NCBI GenBank assembly: GCA_963971305.1
Contig: CAXARO010000890.1
Coordinates: 1 to 64,000 of the forward strand
Length of the DNA stretch: 64,000 nt
Source of the DNA: Arcuatula senhousia
Lineage: Eukaryota; Mollusca; Bivalvia; Mytilida; Mytilidae
Reading direction: 5' to 3'
Positions 1 through 8,396 of this stretch are shown one piece after another. A model generated the notes under the pieces. It was not told where the DNA came from. It worked only from the letters and a program-made list of their open reading frames with translations, and made no database searches. Within the stretch, counting starts at the first letter, position 1; every line of letters begins with the position of its first letter. Position numbers and translations under genes: made by a program.

Positions 1-21
1 TTACCTCCGGTGTCTGGAGAT

Positions 22-101
22 ATCGGCCCATCACAAAATCGGTCCATCACGTAATCGGTCCATAACAAAATCGGCACATAACGAAATCGGCCCATAAATA
101 A
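22..101. repeat. 16-bp tandem repeat (ATCGGCCCAT-type), five units
   Basis: Five consecutive 16-bp units start at 22, 38, 54, 70 and 86. Each begins ATCGG followed by CCCAT, TCCAT or CACAT and then an A/C-rich spacer. The same ATCGGCCCAT / ATGGGCCGAT words, again about 16 bp apart, fill the palindromic element at 21895-22066, so both are probably copies of one dispersed repeat family. The left end of this copy may lie outside the window. No coding potential is seen. Confidence 0.8.
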
Positions 102-243
102 ATAGTTGGAATATATTTTGGATTTTATTTATGTTGAAATAAAGTTTTATGTTAAAAATACCTACAATAGAGAAAATGAATATATAGTGTTGCATTTTTC
201 ACTAAGGATGATGATATGATTAGAGGCATATTGATTCCCGGTA

Positions 244-477
244 TTGAATATACTTTCATACGGTTGTGAACTTGGTGGTTTTAAAAATTACTATTCATTA
301 GAGAAAATCCACCTTAAGTTCTGCAAAGATTTCGAAAATTATTTTGAAATATTAGATAAAAAGGTAGCAACATCATTTTGCAAATTCAGAACAGGTAATC
401 ATAAACTTCCCATTGAGACAGGTAGATGGAACAATATTGCTAGATCTGATAGGAAACGTATTCTGTGTGATCGGTAG
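244..477 (+). pseudogene. Remnant of a non-LTR retrotransposon (LINE) polyprotein C-terminus
   Basis: An open stretch of 77 codons starts at a TTG, so it is a fragment and not a gene with its own start. Two blocks recall the region after the reverse transcriptase of molluscan LINE proteins: a W/YGxE-like block followed by LEKIHLKFCK, and then FRTGNHKLPIETGRWNNI, which in intact elements usually precedes a Cys/His motif. The distance between the blocks seems too short, suggesting an internal deletion. The reading frame ends at 474-477, exactly where the 348-bp duplicated repeat begins, so that repeat probably interrupts it just before the Cys/His motif. The family assignment is from remembered motifs. 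The rest of the LINE is not visible upstream. Confidence 0.5.
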
Positions 478-1048
478 CAAAATTTATTGTCTGGAACTTT
501 GTTGGCATTTGTATTTCGAACACACGCGAAGGTTAGCACTGCTGGTGGAGTTTTAATTCCCCGAGGTTAGCCCGCTCCGGCACTAACACTTTTGTGTTGG
601 AGAACACATCAAAGCTTTAAATTATCCGTTTAAATTTCAAAATTGTCTAAACCCTAAGGTTCTTCTACCCCAGACATAGGTTGATCATCTTAGTAATAAT
701 TTGGTTCCCCAGTTTGGTATTTTTGGTTTTACTGTTCTATGCTCTTCATATTCATGCAGTGTTTGGCATTTTCAATATTTCTGGTAGAGCGCCTCTTGAA
801 TAGACGAAACGCGCGTCAGGCGTAGCAAAATTTATTGTCTGGAACTTTGTTGTCATTTGTATTTCGAACACACGCGAAGGTTAGCACTGCTGGTGGAGTT
901 TTAATTCCCCGATGTTAGCCCGCTCCGGCACCGACACTTTTGTGTTGGAGAACACATCAAAGCTTTAAATTATCCGTTAAAATTTCAAGATTGTCTAAAC
1001 CCTAAGGTTCTTCCTACTCCAGACATGATAGGTTGATCATCTTAGTAA
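474..1048. repeat. 348-bp tandem duplication, one full and one partial copy
   Basis: The sequence beginning GTAGCAAAATTTATTGTCTG at 474 returns at 822, a period of 348 bp. The shared part runs 474-696 and 822-1048 with scattered substitutions and small indels, for example ACCCCAGACATAGG against ACTCCAGACATGATAGG. The spacer 697-821 belongs only to the first copy and ends in a GAATAGACGAAACGCGCGTC motif that I recall as very common in mussel genomes. The unit resembles a dispersed non-coding repeat (SINE or MITE-like). Neither copy has a clear terminal inverted repeat. The first copy abuts the broken LINE at 244-477. Confidence 0.75.
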
Positions 1049-1368
1049 ACAATAGAAAATAATGAGATGTGGAATAAGTGTACGATTAAACGGCAATTTA
1101 GAAAAACCACAATGGACAACAACAAAAAATTAAACTGTGACAACAAAAAAAAACCCGAAAACACAAAAAAAAACAAATAAAGCATAAATACTTCAAGTTT
1201 ATATGTGTGTGTAATAAGCACAATTACATGATTTATACGAAAAGTTCGTCTAAAATTACTTGCTTTTACTGTTTTAAGTTGACATCAAGAAAAAAATGCA
1301 TTATTTTCCTGTTTATTCAACCAAAAATTTGGTCCTGTACAATAAAATCTCCAAATTTATAAATCTAC
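1049..1368. other. A-rich intergenic stretch without a recognisable feature
   Basis: About 320 bp of A/T-rich DNA with runs of A interrupted by C (near 1120-1175). I see no open frame, no inverted repeat and no similarity to the rest of the window. It is the left flank of the retrotransposon insertion. Confidence 0.6.
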
Positions 1369-1378
1369 ATGAATATTA

Positions 1379-2790
1379 TGTAACACCTCTTTGTTATGGC
1401 AAATGAAACAAATACAAGGCTTCTAGGGTTACGATGATTTATTATTAAGGTGACATCCAACAGGAGAAAATACCCTACAATATAAAATACAATGTTCAAC
1501 TTATCTTTTTAAATGAAATAATTACGTTACTATAAAATATTCATACAAGTACTACATCGCATGTTTTATGTGTTCAAAACTTAGCATACATGTATAAAGT
1601 TGCTTCAAAATAACTTTAGTCTCTATGAATATATGTGTCTGAACATTTATTCCGACTCGCATGTATATAAAATAAAAACTATCATCATCATATCAGCATA
1701 TTCGAGATTCTTGTCAAATACGCAGTATTGTATAAGTTCGCAAAAATTATGGTAAATAACTATTCTAAATTACTGTTTGCGGTAAGCAAAACTAACTAAC
1801 AAAAATAACACTCTGCTTACCTTACATCAAGGTGTAACGGCAAGACAAATATACAAATCGTCAAAATCAGCAATTCAAATACAGGTAAATCAAATCATAC
1901 CTGAATAAAATAAATATACACACATTTTGACCTTGCCGTTTTACCTGTAAACATAACTGATCTGTACTTTTAAAAACTACTATGAAAATAATCAGTGATC
2001 TCGTTAATAGAGTGTTTACATTCCCTTAACAAAAGATTTAAAAGATCAAGTTTTTAATAGCTTGCGTTCCGGATCATTCTACACATTCGTGCTACCATTT
2101 ATTTAATCACCTATTTAGCGGGCTTTAACCGAATTCTTATTTATATACAAAAATAGGCAAAAATATCTTTTAACTGGCAAAGCAAATCATTTTACTCAGA
2201 AAGTTAAGTTTCATAGCTACTATACGCGTGCACAACTTGCATACTACATGCATCAAATGGAAAATCGCATACTACATCTATTCCGGGTAAAATATATTAA
2301 ATGACGAAAATATTAGCAATACTATTAGGCATGCAATAATGACTAACCTCACCGAAGCATACAGACATGAAATAGAAATATCCAGATAAATATAAAGTAT
2401 AATATCCAAGAAAATAAAGTACGTCTTAACAGGAAAAGAGAGAAGAACAAAGGTAATACGTAAAAAGGCGGTAAAACAAATAGACCAATAGAAATATAGA
2501 AAGAGTGCGGTCAACTCAACCGTGAATCGGAAATCTAACGAAGTACATACAGTAAAAACCAAAAGAATCAGAAAAGGCGGGAAACTTCTAAGTGTCTTCT
2601 GTCGGTAAATAGCGTCATTCGTCATATACAACCTTAAAACATATTGGACACTAAACTCCATTGATTATCCATCAATGAAATCATCTTTATTCAACTTTAA
2701 TCAATGTTAAATAATAAAAATACAAATAGAAACACATATCAATATAATAAATCCCAAAAGTGTAAAATACAGTAAAACCTGTCTACCACA
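1379..2790 (-). repeat. 3' LTR (left copy), 1412 bp
   Basis: Plus-strand termini are TGTAACAC and CTACCACA. The copy matches 10069-11205 plus 21606-21894 almost base for base. Seen differences are a 14-bp indel (the right copy has extra sequence near 11120) and a C/A substitution in the stretch at about 1886-1892 against 10578. On the minus strand an AATAAA occurs near 2689, a possible polyadenylation signal. A 127-codon hydrophobic open frame (2278-2661, minus) lies inside, described separately. LTRs of 1.4 kb are long for the superfamily. Confidence 0.95.
2278..2661 (-). other. Hydrophobic open reading frame inside the 3' LTR, unrecognised
   Basis: A 127-codon ATG-to-stop frame lies wholly within the left LTR and would encode a strongly hydrophobic product, with several stretches rich in F, I, L and V that could be membrane segments. 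In the right LTR the same frame is broken twice: by the 14-bp indel and by the 10.4-kb insertion. The AT-rich base composition on this strand favours F/I/L/Y codons by chance, so it may well be non-coding. No motif is recognised. It is listed because it is the longest unexplained frame in the window apart from gag and pol. Confidence 0.2.
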
Positions 2791-2806
2791 TACTCCCCCC
2801 AGATCT
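2791..2806 (-). promoter_or_regulatory. Polypurine tract (plus-strand primer)
   Basis: On the minus strand the 16 bases before the 3' LTR read AGATCTGGGGGGAGTA, with the G run directly upstream of the LTR TGTGG terminus. This is the expected place and composition for a polypurine tract priming plus-strand DNA synthesis. It lies 18 bp after the pol stop codon. Confidence 0.85.
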
Positions 2807-2823
2807 GGAATGACGTCCCGTCA

Positions 2824-5800
2824 TTACTGGTCTGTCTTAAAAATCTCCAACATCGTTCTTCCCAAATCTGTCTGTAAATTCCTGAACATCTCTGTCTGTG
2901 CTAATGATGAAAAATAGCTGGCTTTTTGGAACCATTGGCTGTTACTGGCAGGTACCACAACCGACTTGGAAAGGTCGAACGTTCCGGCTCTCATCCAAGC
3001 TGGCTGTCTCCGCTCTCTTGTAGATCTTCTGAGTTGCTCAGGTGACGAAGACGTAGAATCATCAAGATGGTCATCCTGCTGTACATCTTCAAAGTCTCCA
3101 TTCTGGTCGTGCGCACTACCACTGACATCAGACTCTGTCTCAGCAACATCCGGGTCAGGAGTTCCATGAGAAAGGGCGTCCCCAGCAGAATCTTGATCCT
3201 CAGTCTGTCTACTCGGAACGTCTGGCATGAAAGATTCATCCGCAATAGAGGCTGGTCCATTGCTACCTTCATCGACTGGTTCCACAAAAACAAGTTCCAG
3301 CAGCTCGTCGTCTGAAGAATCATCTTCCTCCACGTATCCTACTGGCTGTCTTGATTCCAACTCATACGATCTTAATGGCTCCTTGCCTGGTGTGACTCTC
3401 TTTCTTGGACTTGGGGTCGGTATAAGTGTTCCCTTCCGTGTTCTTGGTTTTGGTGTGGGTCTCTCTGTACTGGTATCTGTCCTATCCCTTAAATCACCAA
3501 TGGGTAACAACAGGTTCCGGTGAAGATTACGCTTCCTTCCCTCACCATCCTCTCTCTGTACCGTGAAGACTGGTATATCAGGATTAGGTTGCTCAAGGAC
3601 AATGTAGGGTTGGTGTTCCCATTTGTCAGCAATCTTGTGTCGTCCTTCACCAAACGTAACCACCTTCACTAACACTTTGTCACCCTTCTGTATCGTTGCT
3701 CCACGTATCTTGGTGTCGTAGTTTTCTTTCTGTCGCTGTTGAGATCGCTTGGATACTTCTGCCGCTACCTTGTATACACATTCCAATCTCTCCTTCAGTT
3801 CTTCCACATACTTCTTTCCAGATATTTCCCTTCTCAAACCAAACGATACATCAATTGGTAGTCTTGGCTTCCTCCCAAACATCAGGTAGTATGGTGAGTA
3901 CCCTGTAGATTCATGTGGAGTACAGTTATAGGCATGGACTAGTGGACCTACATAAGCCTTCCAATTCCTCTTCTTACTCGGTTCCAGTGTTCCTAGCATA
4001 TTCAATAGCGTTCTATTGAATCGCTCACACATTCCATTGCCTTGTGGGTGGTAACTTGTTGTCCTCGACTTCGCCATGCCTGTCAGGTTGCAGAGTTCCT
4101 TGATGATGTTTGACTCAAACTGTGCTCCCTGGTCAGAGTGAATGCGGTCAGGAATACCATAGTGGACGATGAAGTTGGAATAAATCGCCTCGGCTGTTGT
4201 TCTTGCCGTCTGATTCCTAGTCGGTACGGCCTGGGCATATCTGGTAAAGTGATCACAGATGATTAAGATACTGTCATGTCCTCCCTTCGATGGCTCTAGG
4301 CATAAGTAATCCATACATACTAGCTGTAAAGGGGCTGTGGTTTCAATGCTACAAAGTGGAGCTCGTTGGTTGGCAAGCGTCTTCCTTCTAAGGCATCTAC
4401 CACAACATGATATCCAGTTTTCTACATCCTTCGTCATACCCGGCCAATAAAATCTCTCCTTCAACAGCGCCAAAGTTCGATCTTTCCCGGGATGGCCCAT
4501 ATCATCGTGGAAAGCTTCTAAAACTGTGTTGACATGTGGGGCTGGTAACACTAACTGCAACTTAACCTCCTCGTCGGACTTAGTCCTACGAAAGAGTATC
4601 CCATCGTCCAACATCAAGTGAGGAAGCTGTCTTTTCAGGTTGCCGTCTCCTTTTTCCGGTTTCTTGTTGTTCTCAATGGTGTCCATCCAATGACTGAGCA
4701 TCTTGTCTTTCAACTGGGCACGTCTCCAATCGATATCAATTCCTAACGGTGTTCCAGACTGAATATCAGAATCATCCACAACATTAGGGCTTATGGAGAG
4801 ACATTCCACAAGTGGTGAAGCAACAGCTGACTGACAAATGGCTTTAACAGAGTCGTTGTCGATAGGTAGTCTGCTCAAACCATCAGCATCCCCATTGGAC
4901 TTACCAGGACGGTACTGGATGTTGAAATCAAAAGCTGCTAAGGCTGCCAACCAACGATGACCCGTTGCGTCGAGCTTCGCTGATGTGAGTACGTACGTCA
5001 TCGGGTTGTTGTCCGTTAACACAGAGAATCTGGCACCATACAGGTAATCCTTAAACTTGTCTGTTACTGCCCATTTCAAACTCAGAAACTCTAGCTTGTG
5101 TGGAGGGTAGTTGCGCTCTGATTTGGTCAATCCACGACTGGCATAACTGATGACGCGCTTCTGTCCATCTTGTTCCTGGTAAAGTACTGCACCAAGTCCA
5201 TATCCACTTGCATCTACATGTAGTTCGTATGGAAGGTTGCTGTCAGCATAGGCTAGGATTGGAGCTGTAGTTAAGTGGTTCTTGAGCGCTTCGAATGCTC
5301 TGGTCTGTTCTTCGCCCCAGTTGAAATCTTTCTTCTTTTGTGCTTTCTTCTTAGACTTCTTGCCTGCTGGTATTGGCATTAGGTCGGTGAGCGGCTTACT
5401 GATCTTGCTGAAATCCTTTATGAAGCGTCTGTAGTAACCGACGAACCCTAAAAATCTCCTGACATCCTCGGGTGATGTAGGTTGAGGCCATGTCGTCACT
5501 TTCTCTGTTTTCGATGGATCGATTTCCACACCATCTTCAGACACAATGTGCCCTACAAACTTCACCTTCCTCTTGAAGAAAGAGCACTTCTTGGGGGCTA
5601 GCTTGAGATGAGCTTGACGGATTCTCTCCATGACCAATTCCAAGTTTCTCAGATGTTCCTCATATGTCTTCCCAAACACTATGATGTCGTCAATGAAGAC
5701 GCAGCATATCTTCAAGTGGTAGTCAGCTAGGCAATTCTCCATTAGTCTCTGGTAGGTGGCAGGGCTGTTGGTGAGTCCAAACGGCATCCGGTTGTACTCA

Positions 5801-7188
5801 TAAAAACCCAAGGGTCCAACAGTAAATGCCGTTCGCTCCTTGTGTGGTTCGTAGATCTCCACCTGGTGATATCCGGACTTCATATCCACAACAGAGAAGA
5901 AAGTGCTTCCACCAAGGCAATCAAGCAGCTCCTCAATACGGGGTAGGCTGTACGAGTCTTTCTTCGTGTTGTTGTTCAGCATGCGGTAGTCCACGCAAAG
6001 TCTCAGGCTATTGTCCTTTTTCCGTACCAACACAACATTTGAGGCAAATGGGCTATGGGAAGGACGGATGATGCCAGCGTTCAGCAGCTGCTTCAAGTGG
6101 GCTCTAACTTCGTCATAGGCAGACATCGGGATCCTTCTGTATTGCTGTTTGAAGGGTCTGTTTTCTGTTAAGTCAATCCGATGCTGTACCAAGTCAGTGT
6201 GGCCTACATCATCGTCTGCTGTAGAGAAAATATCCATATACGACCGGATTAATCCTATACCTCTATCATACTCTGTATCCGTCAGGTTGCTACGGGTAAA
6301 TTCCATCTGACTCATGACATCAACAGCTGGTTCTGTTGCTGGTTTGGTGTTGTTGTCCTCCAATGATACTGGCTGCAACTCGCAAACTACTGCTTTCGGT
6401 GGGATGTTGAGCGTTCTAGTAGTAATATTAGAAATTCTGACTGTTACTGGTGTATTCTTCTTATACCTATAATCTATAACTGCTGGCTCTACGTCGAAAT
6501 CTTTCGAGTCCTTGGCAAGTGACGAACTATGCAAAATAGCAGGTGTATCTCGGTATGGTAGTTCCTTATCAATATACCCAGTTATGGTGGTGCAACTGTT
6601 TGGTGGTACAATAATCCTGTTGACCTCTCCACTTCGAATAATAGCAAGTCGATCGTTGTTCTTGCGAAGTTCCTTGTCTCTTAATAGCAAACATCTAAAA
6701 GTGAGGTACCATGGGGTTGTGATGTGACTGGTCTGCAAAAATCTGTCACCAAAATCTTCTTGTAAAGATAACATAATAGTATCAAGTATATTAGTACCAA
6801 GCAAAAGTGGAACCTGGTGATTGTAACGACTGTCTTCAGTAACTAGAAGTAAAGCTTTATGCTTCTTAACTTGATTAGGTAATTGAAGTTCAACTTCAGT
6901 AAAGCCTAAATAAGGTAACTGTTTACCATCGGCACATTCAATATCTAAAAGAGAATCTAAAGTTTGTAATGGTGATAAAGGTTCAAGAAATTCCTGAAAG
7001 AAAGAATGACTTACCGTAGAAACAGTTGAACCGGAATCCAAGAGAGTATTACAAAGAGTGTTGTTGACCAAAATTTCTGCTTCTGTAGGTTTACCAAAAA
7101 GTCCTGGTGGTACCTTCACTGCTGAGGTTCTGGGAACGGATGACTTTACTTGGCCTGAGAATGTTCCCTCTTCAAAGGCTGCTTGTCG
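2824..7188 (-). CDS. pol: Pol polyprotein: protease, reverse transcriptase, RNase H, integrase (expressed by -1 frameshift from gag)
   Basis: The pol frame is open from the frameshift heptamer (7188-7194) to a TAA at 2824-2826, about 1454 codons; the first GTG/ATG-like start is at 7119 and is probably not used. Counting residues from 7119: aspartic protease with LLDSGS at 26-31; reverse transcriptase about 345-525 with VVDMKSG (Asp 412) and FIDDI (Asp 477/478); RNase H about 625-750 with HVDAS (Asp 635), LEF (Glu 677) and LTDNN (Asp 703); integrase zinc motif His 871, His 876, Cys 906, Cys 909; integrase core Asp 937, Asp 996, Glu 1032, a DDX35E spacing. A GPY/F-like segment follows near 1146-1205. 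The last ~220 residues are a P/R/K-rich then acidic tail with no recognised domain. All catalytic residues are present and there are no internal stops, so the enzyme set looks functional. Confidence 0.95.
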   Translation of the reverse strand, partial: RQAAFEEGTFSGQVKSSVPRTSAVKVPPGLFGKPTEAEILVNNTLCNTLLDSGSTVSTVSHSFFQEFLEPLSPLQTLDSLLDIECADGKQLPYLGFTEVELQLPNQVKKHKALLLVTEDSRYNHQVPLLLGTNILDTIMLSLQEDFGDRFLQTSHITTPWYLTFRCLLLRDKELRKNNDRLAIIRSGEVNRIIVPPNSCTTITGYIDKELPYRDTPAILHSSSLAKDSKDFDVEPAVIDYRYKKNTPVTVRISNITTRTLNIPPKAVVCELQPVSLEDNNTKPATEPAVDVMSQMEFTRSNLTDTEYDRGIGLIRSYMDIFSTADDDVGHTDLVQHRIDLTENRPFKQQYRRIPMSAYDEVRAHLKQLLNAGIIRPSHSPFASNVVLVRKKDNSLRLCVDYRMLNNNTKKDSYSLPRIEELLDCLGGSTFFSVVDMKSGYHQVEIYEPHKERTAFTVGPLGFYEYNRMPFGLTNSPATYQRLMENCLADYHLKICCVFIDDIIVFGKTYEEHLRNLELVMERIRQAHLKLAPKKCSFFKRKVKFVGHIVSEDGVEIDPSKTEKVTTWPQPTSPEDVRRFLGFVGYYRRFIKDFSKISKPLTDLMPIPAGKKSKKKAQKKKDFNWGEEQTRAFEALKNHLTTAPILAYADSNLPYELHVDASGYGLGAVLYQEQDGQKRVISYASRGLTKSERNYPPHKLEFLSLKWAVTDKFKDYLYGARFSVLTDNNPMTYVLTSAKLDATGHRWLAALAAFDFNIQYRPGKSNGDADGLSRLPIDNDSVKAICQSAVASPLVECLSISPNVVDDSDIQSGTPLGIDIDWRRAQLKDKMLSHWMDTIENNKKPEKGDGNLKRQLPHLMLDDGILFRRTKSDEEVKLQLVLPAPHVNTVLEAFHDDMGHPGKDRTLALLKERFYWPGMTKDVENWISCCGRCLRRKTLANQRAPLCSIETTAPLQLVCMDYLCLEPSKGGHDSILIICDHFTRYAQAVPTRNQTARTTAEAIYSNFIVHYGIPDRIHSDQGAQFESNIIKELCNLTGMAKSRTTSYHPQGNGMCERFNRTLLNMLGTLEPSKKRNWKAYVGPLVHAYNCTPHESTGYSPYYLMFGRKPRLPIDVSFGLRREISGKKYVEELKERLECVYKVAAEVSKRSQQRQKENYDTKIRGATIQKGDKVLVKVVTFGEGRHKIADKWEHQPYIVLEQPNPDIPVFTVQREDGEGRKRNLHRNLLLPIGDLRDRTDTSTERPTPKPRTRKGTLIPTPSPRKRVTPGKEPLRSYELESRQPVGYVEEDDSSDDELLELVFVEPVDEGSNGPASIADESFMPDVPSRQTEDQDSAGDALSHGTPDPDVAETESDVSGSAHDQNGDFEDVQQDDHLDDSTSSSPEQLRRSTRERRQPAWMRAGTFDLSKSVVVPASNSQWFQKASYFSSLAQTEMFRNLQTDLGRTMLEIFKTDQ

Positions 7189-8396
7189 TTTAAAGATTTG
7201 GCATGGTCTAGTTTTACTCTGCAGTCCGCTTTTCTATGGCCATACTGCTTACAGCGCCAACACTGGATTCCCCTTCTTCGATTATCAGACTGGTGTTGTG
7301 GCTCCCATTGCTGTTGCTGCCATTGCGGGGGTTGTGACCAAGCACCACGACTATCCCACTGTGGCTGTTGTTGTTGGCAAACAAAGGCAGATGATTCATA
7401 AGTATTACAAGGCTGACCCCAAACTTGTTGTTGAGAAGTTGGTGGTTGTGACTGGTTATTCCTGGCAGCTTCTAATGCATCTATCCTGTTAACCAAGTGT
7501 TGCATCATACCCTTCATCTCTCTAATGTCGTCGTTGCTGTCTGTTGAATCAACTGATGACTTGCACATCTGTGGCTTGGTACTCCCTGTTGTAGAACTTT
7601 CTCGCTGCAAATGGTCACTTTCGATCTGTCTAAGTGCAACCCTCAAACCATCAAAATCCTTGATTGTGTCATACTTGTGGCCGGATATGTCCTTCAATGA
7701 CGTCTTCAATCCTGTCCACAACATGGAATGGAGCATACCATCTACATCTTGGCGTTTAACAATACGTCTCTCTATCGCTTTTCCCAAAATACTCTCTAAC
7801 CTGCAACTCCATGATGAAACGGTCTCGTCTTCTCTTTGTCGAGCTCCGTAAAATTCAGCCATCAACTCCTCTTTCTTTTCAACACTTCCATAGATGCTGT
7901 CCAACTTCAATAAAATCTCGTCTACCTTGGCATCTAGATCCAATCTCATGGCAACATAACCTGCTTCACCTCTGAGCGAACGTCTCACTGCGTTTACAAT
8001 GGCATCCTCGTCATAATTCTGTTTCAGAAGAACTTTGACTTCATGTCTCCATAGTTCATAAGCGACATCTCCTTGCTTCGTCTCCGTACCAGAAAACCAT
8101 GGTATTTTCGGTGGATGGTTCATCATCATACGTGTAACCTTGTCAGTCTGTTGTTGTTTTGGTCTTACATCTAATCCCAGTGGTGGCTTTACATCTACAG
8201 TAGCATCAGCTGCAGCACCTCCAAGTTTACCTTGCGATTGTAGAAAACCTGCCATCCAATCAAGCATCTGTTCTGGCGTGTCACATTTTGGCTTTACTCC
8301 AAACGCATCAAATGAAGCAGCTAACTTTAAAAGTGTAGGATCAATGGATGGTTTAGTCTCTTCAGTCGCTTCCGGGGTTTGTTCAGTATCCGACAT
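7146..8396 (-). CDS. gag: Gag protein with CCHC zinc knuckle
   Basis: I start at the ATG at 8394-8396 (MSDTEQ), giving 416 residues; an in-frame ATG ten codons upstream gives a hydrophobic extension that looks untranslated or intronic. Counting from that upstream ATG, the capsid region spans about 105-275 and includes a W-rich start (KIPWFSG), an LRG motif near 151-153 and a YGARQRE block near 193-199; this resembles the PNMA-type gag capsids of animal gypsy elements, from memory. Residues 300-320 may form a coiled coil. A Q/W/P-rich linker (about 325-378) precedes a single CX2CX4HX4C knuckle (Cys 389, Cys 392, His 397, Cys 402) that should bind RNA. The frame overlaps pol and ends 13 codons after the slippery site. 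No damage is seen. Confidence 0.93.
   Translation of the reverse strand: MSDTEQTPEATEETKPSIDPTLLKLAASFDAFGVKPKCDTPEQMLDWMAGFLQSQGKLGGAAADATVDVKPPLGLDVRPKQQQTDKVTRMMMNHPPKIPWFSGTETKQGDVAYELWRHEVKVLLKQNYDEDAIVNAVRRSLRGEAGYVAMRLDLDAKVDEILLKLDSIYGSVEKKEELMAEFYGARQREDETVSSWSCRLESILGKAIERRIVKRQDVDGMLHSMLWTGLKTSLKDISGHKYDTIKDFDGLRVALRQIESDHLQRESSTTGSTKPQMCKSSVDSTDSNDDIREMKGMMQHLVNRIDALEAARNNQSQPPTSQQQVWGQPCNTYESSAFVCQQQQPQWDSRGAWSQPPQWQQQQWEPQHQSDNRRRGIQCWRCKQYGHRKADCRVKLDHAKSLNDKQPLKREHSQAK
7188..7194 (-). promoter_or_regulatory. -1 ribosomal frameshift slippery heptamer T TTA AAC
   Basis: On the minus strand gag reads TCT TTA AAC GAC, a perfect X XXY YYZ heptamer (U UUA AAC) in the gag frame. Slipping back one base gives TTT AAA CGA CAA and continues without a stop straight into pol. 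The pol frame position agrees exactly (7188 minus 7119 is 69, a multiple of three). A downstream stimulatory hairpin was not established; GCCT and AGGC about 20 bp apart could form a weak stem. The predicted Gag-Pol fusion is about 1857 residues. Confidence 0.85.

Noticed and set aside
1379..2790. LTR length (1412 bp) equals the satellite period (1412 bp)
   Set aside because: The two sequences are unrelated base for base; the right LTR is 1426 bp without its insertion. I treat it as coincidence.
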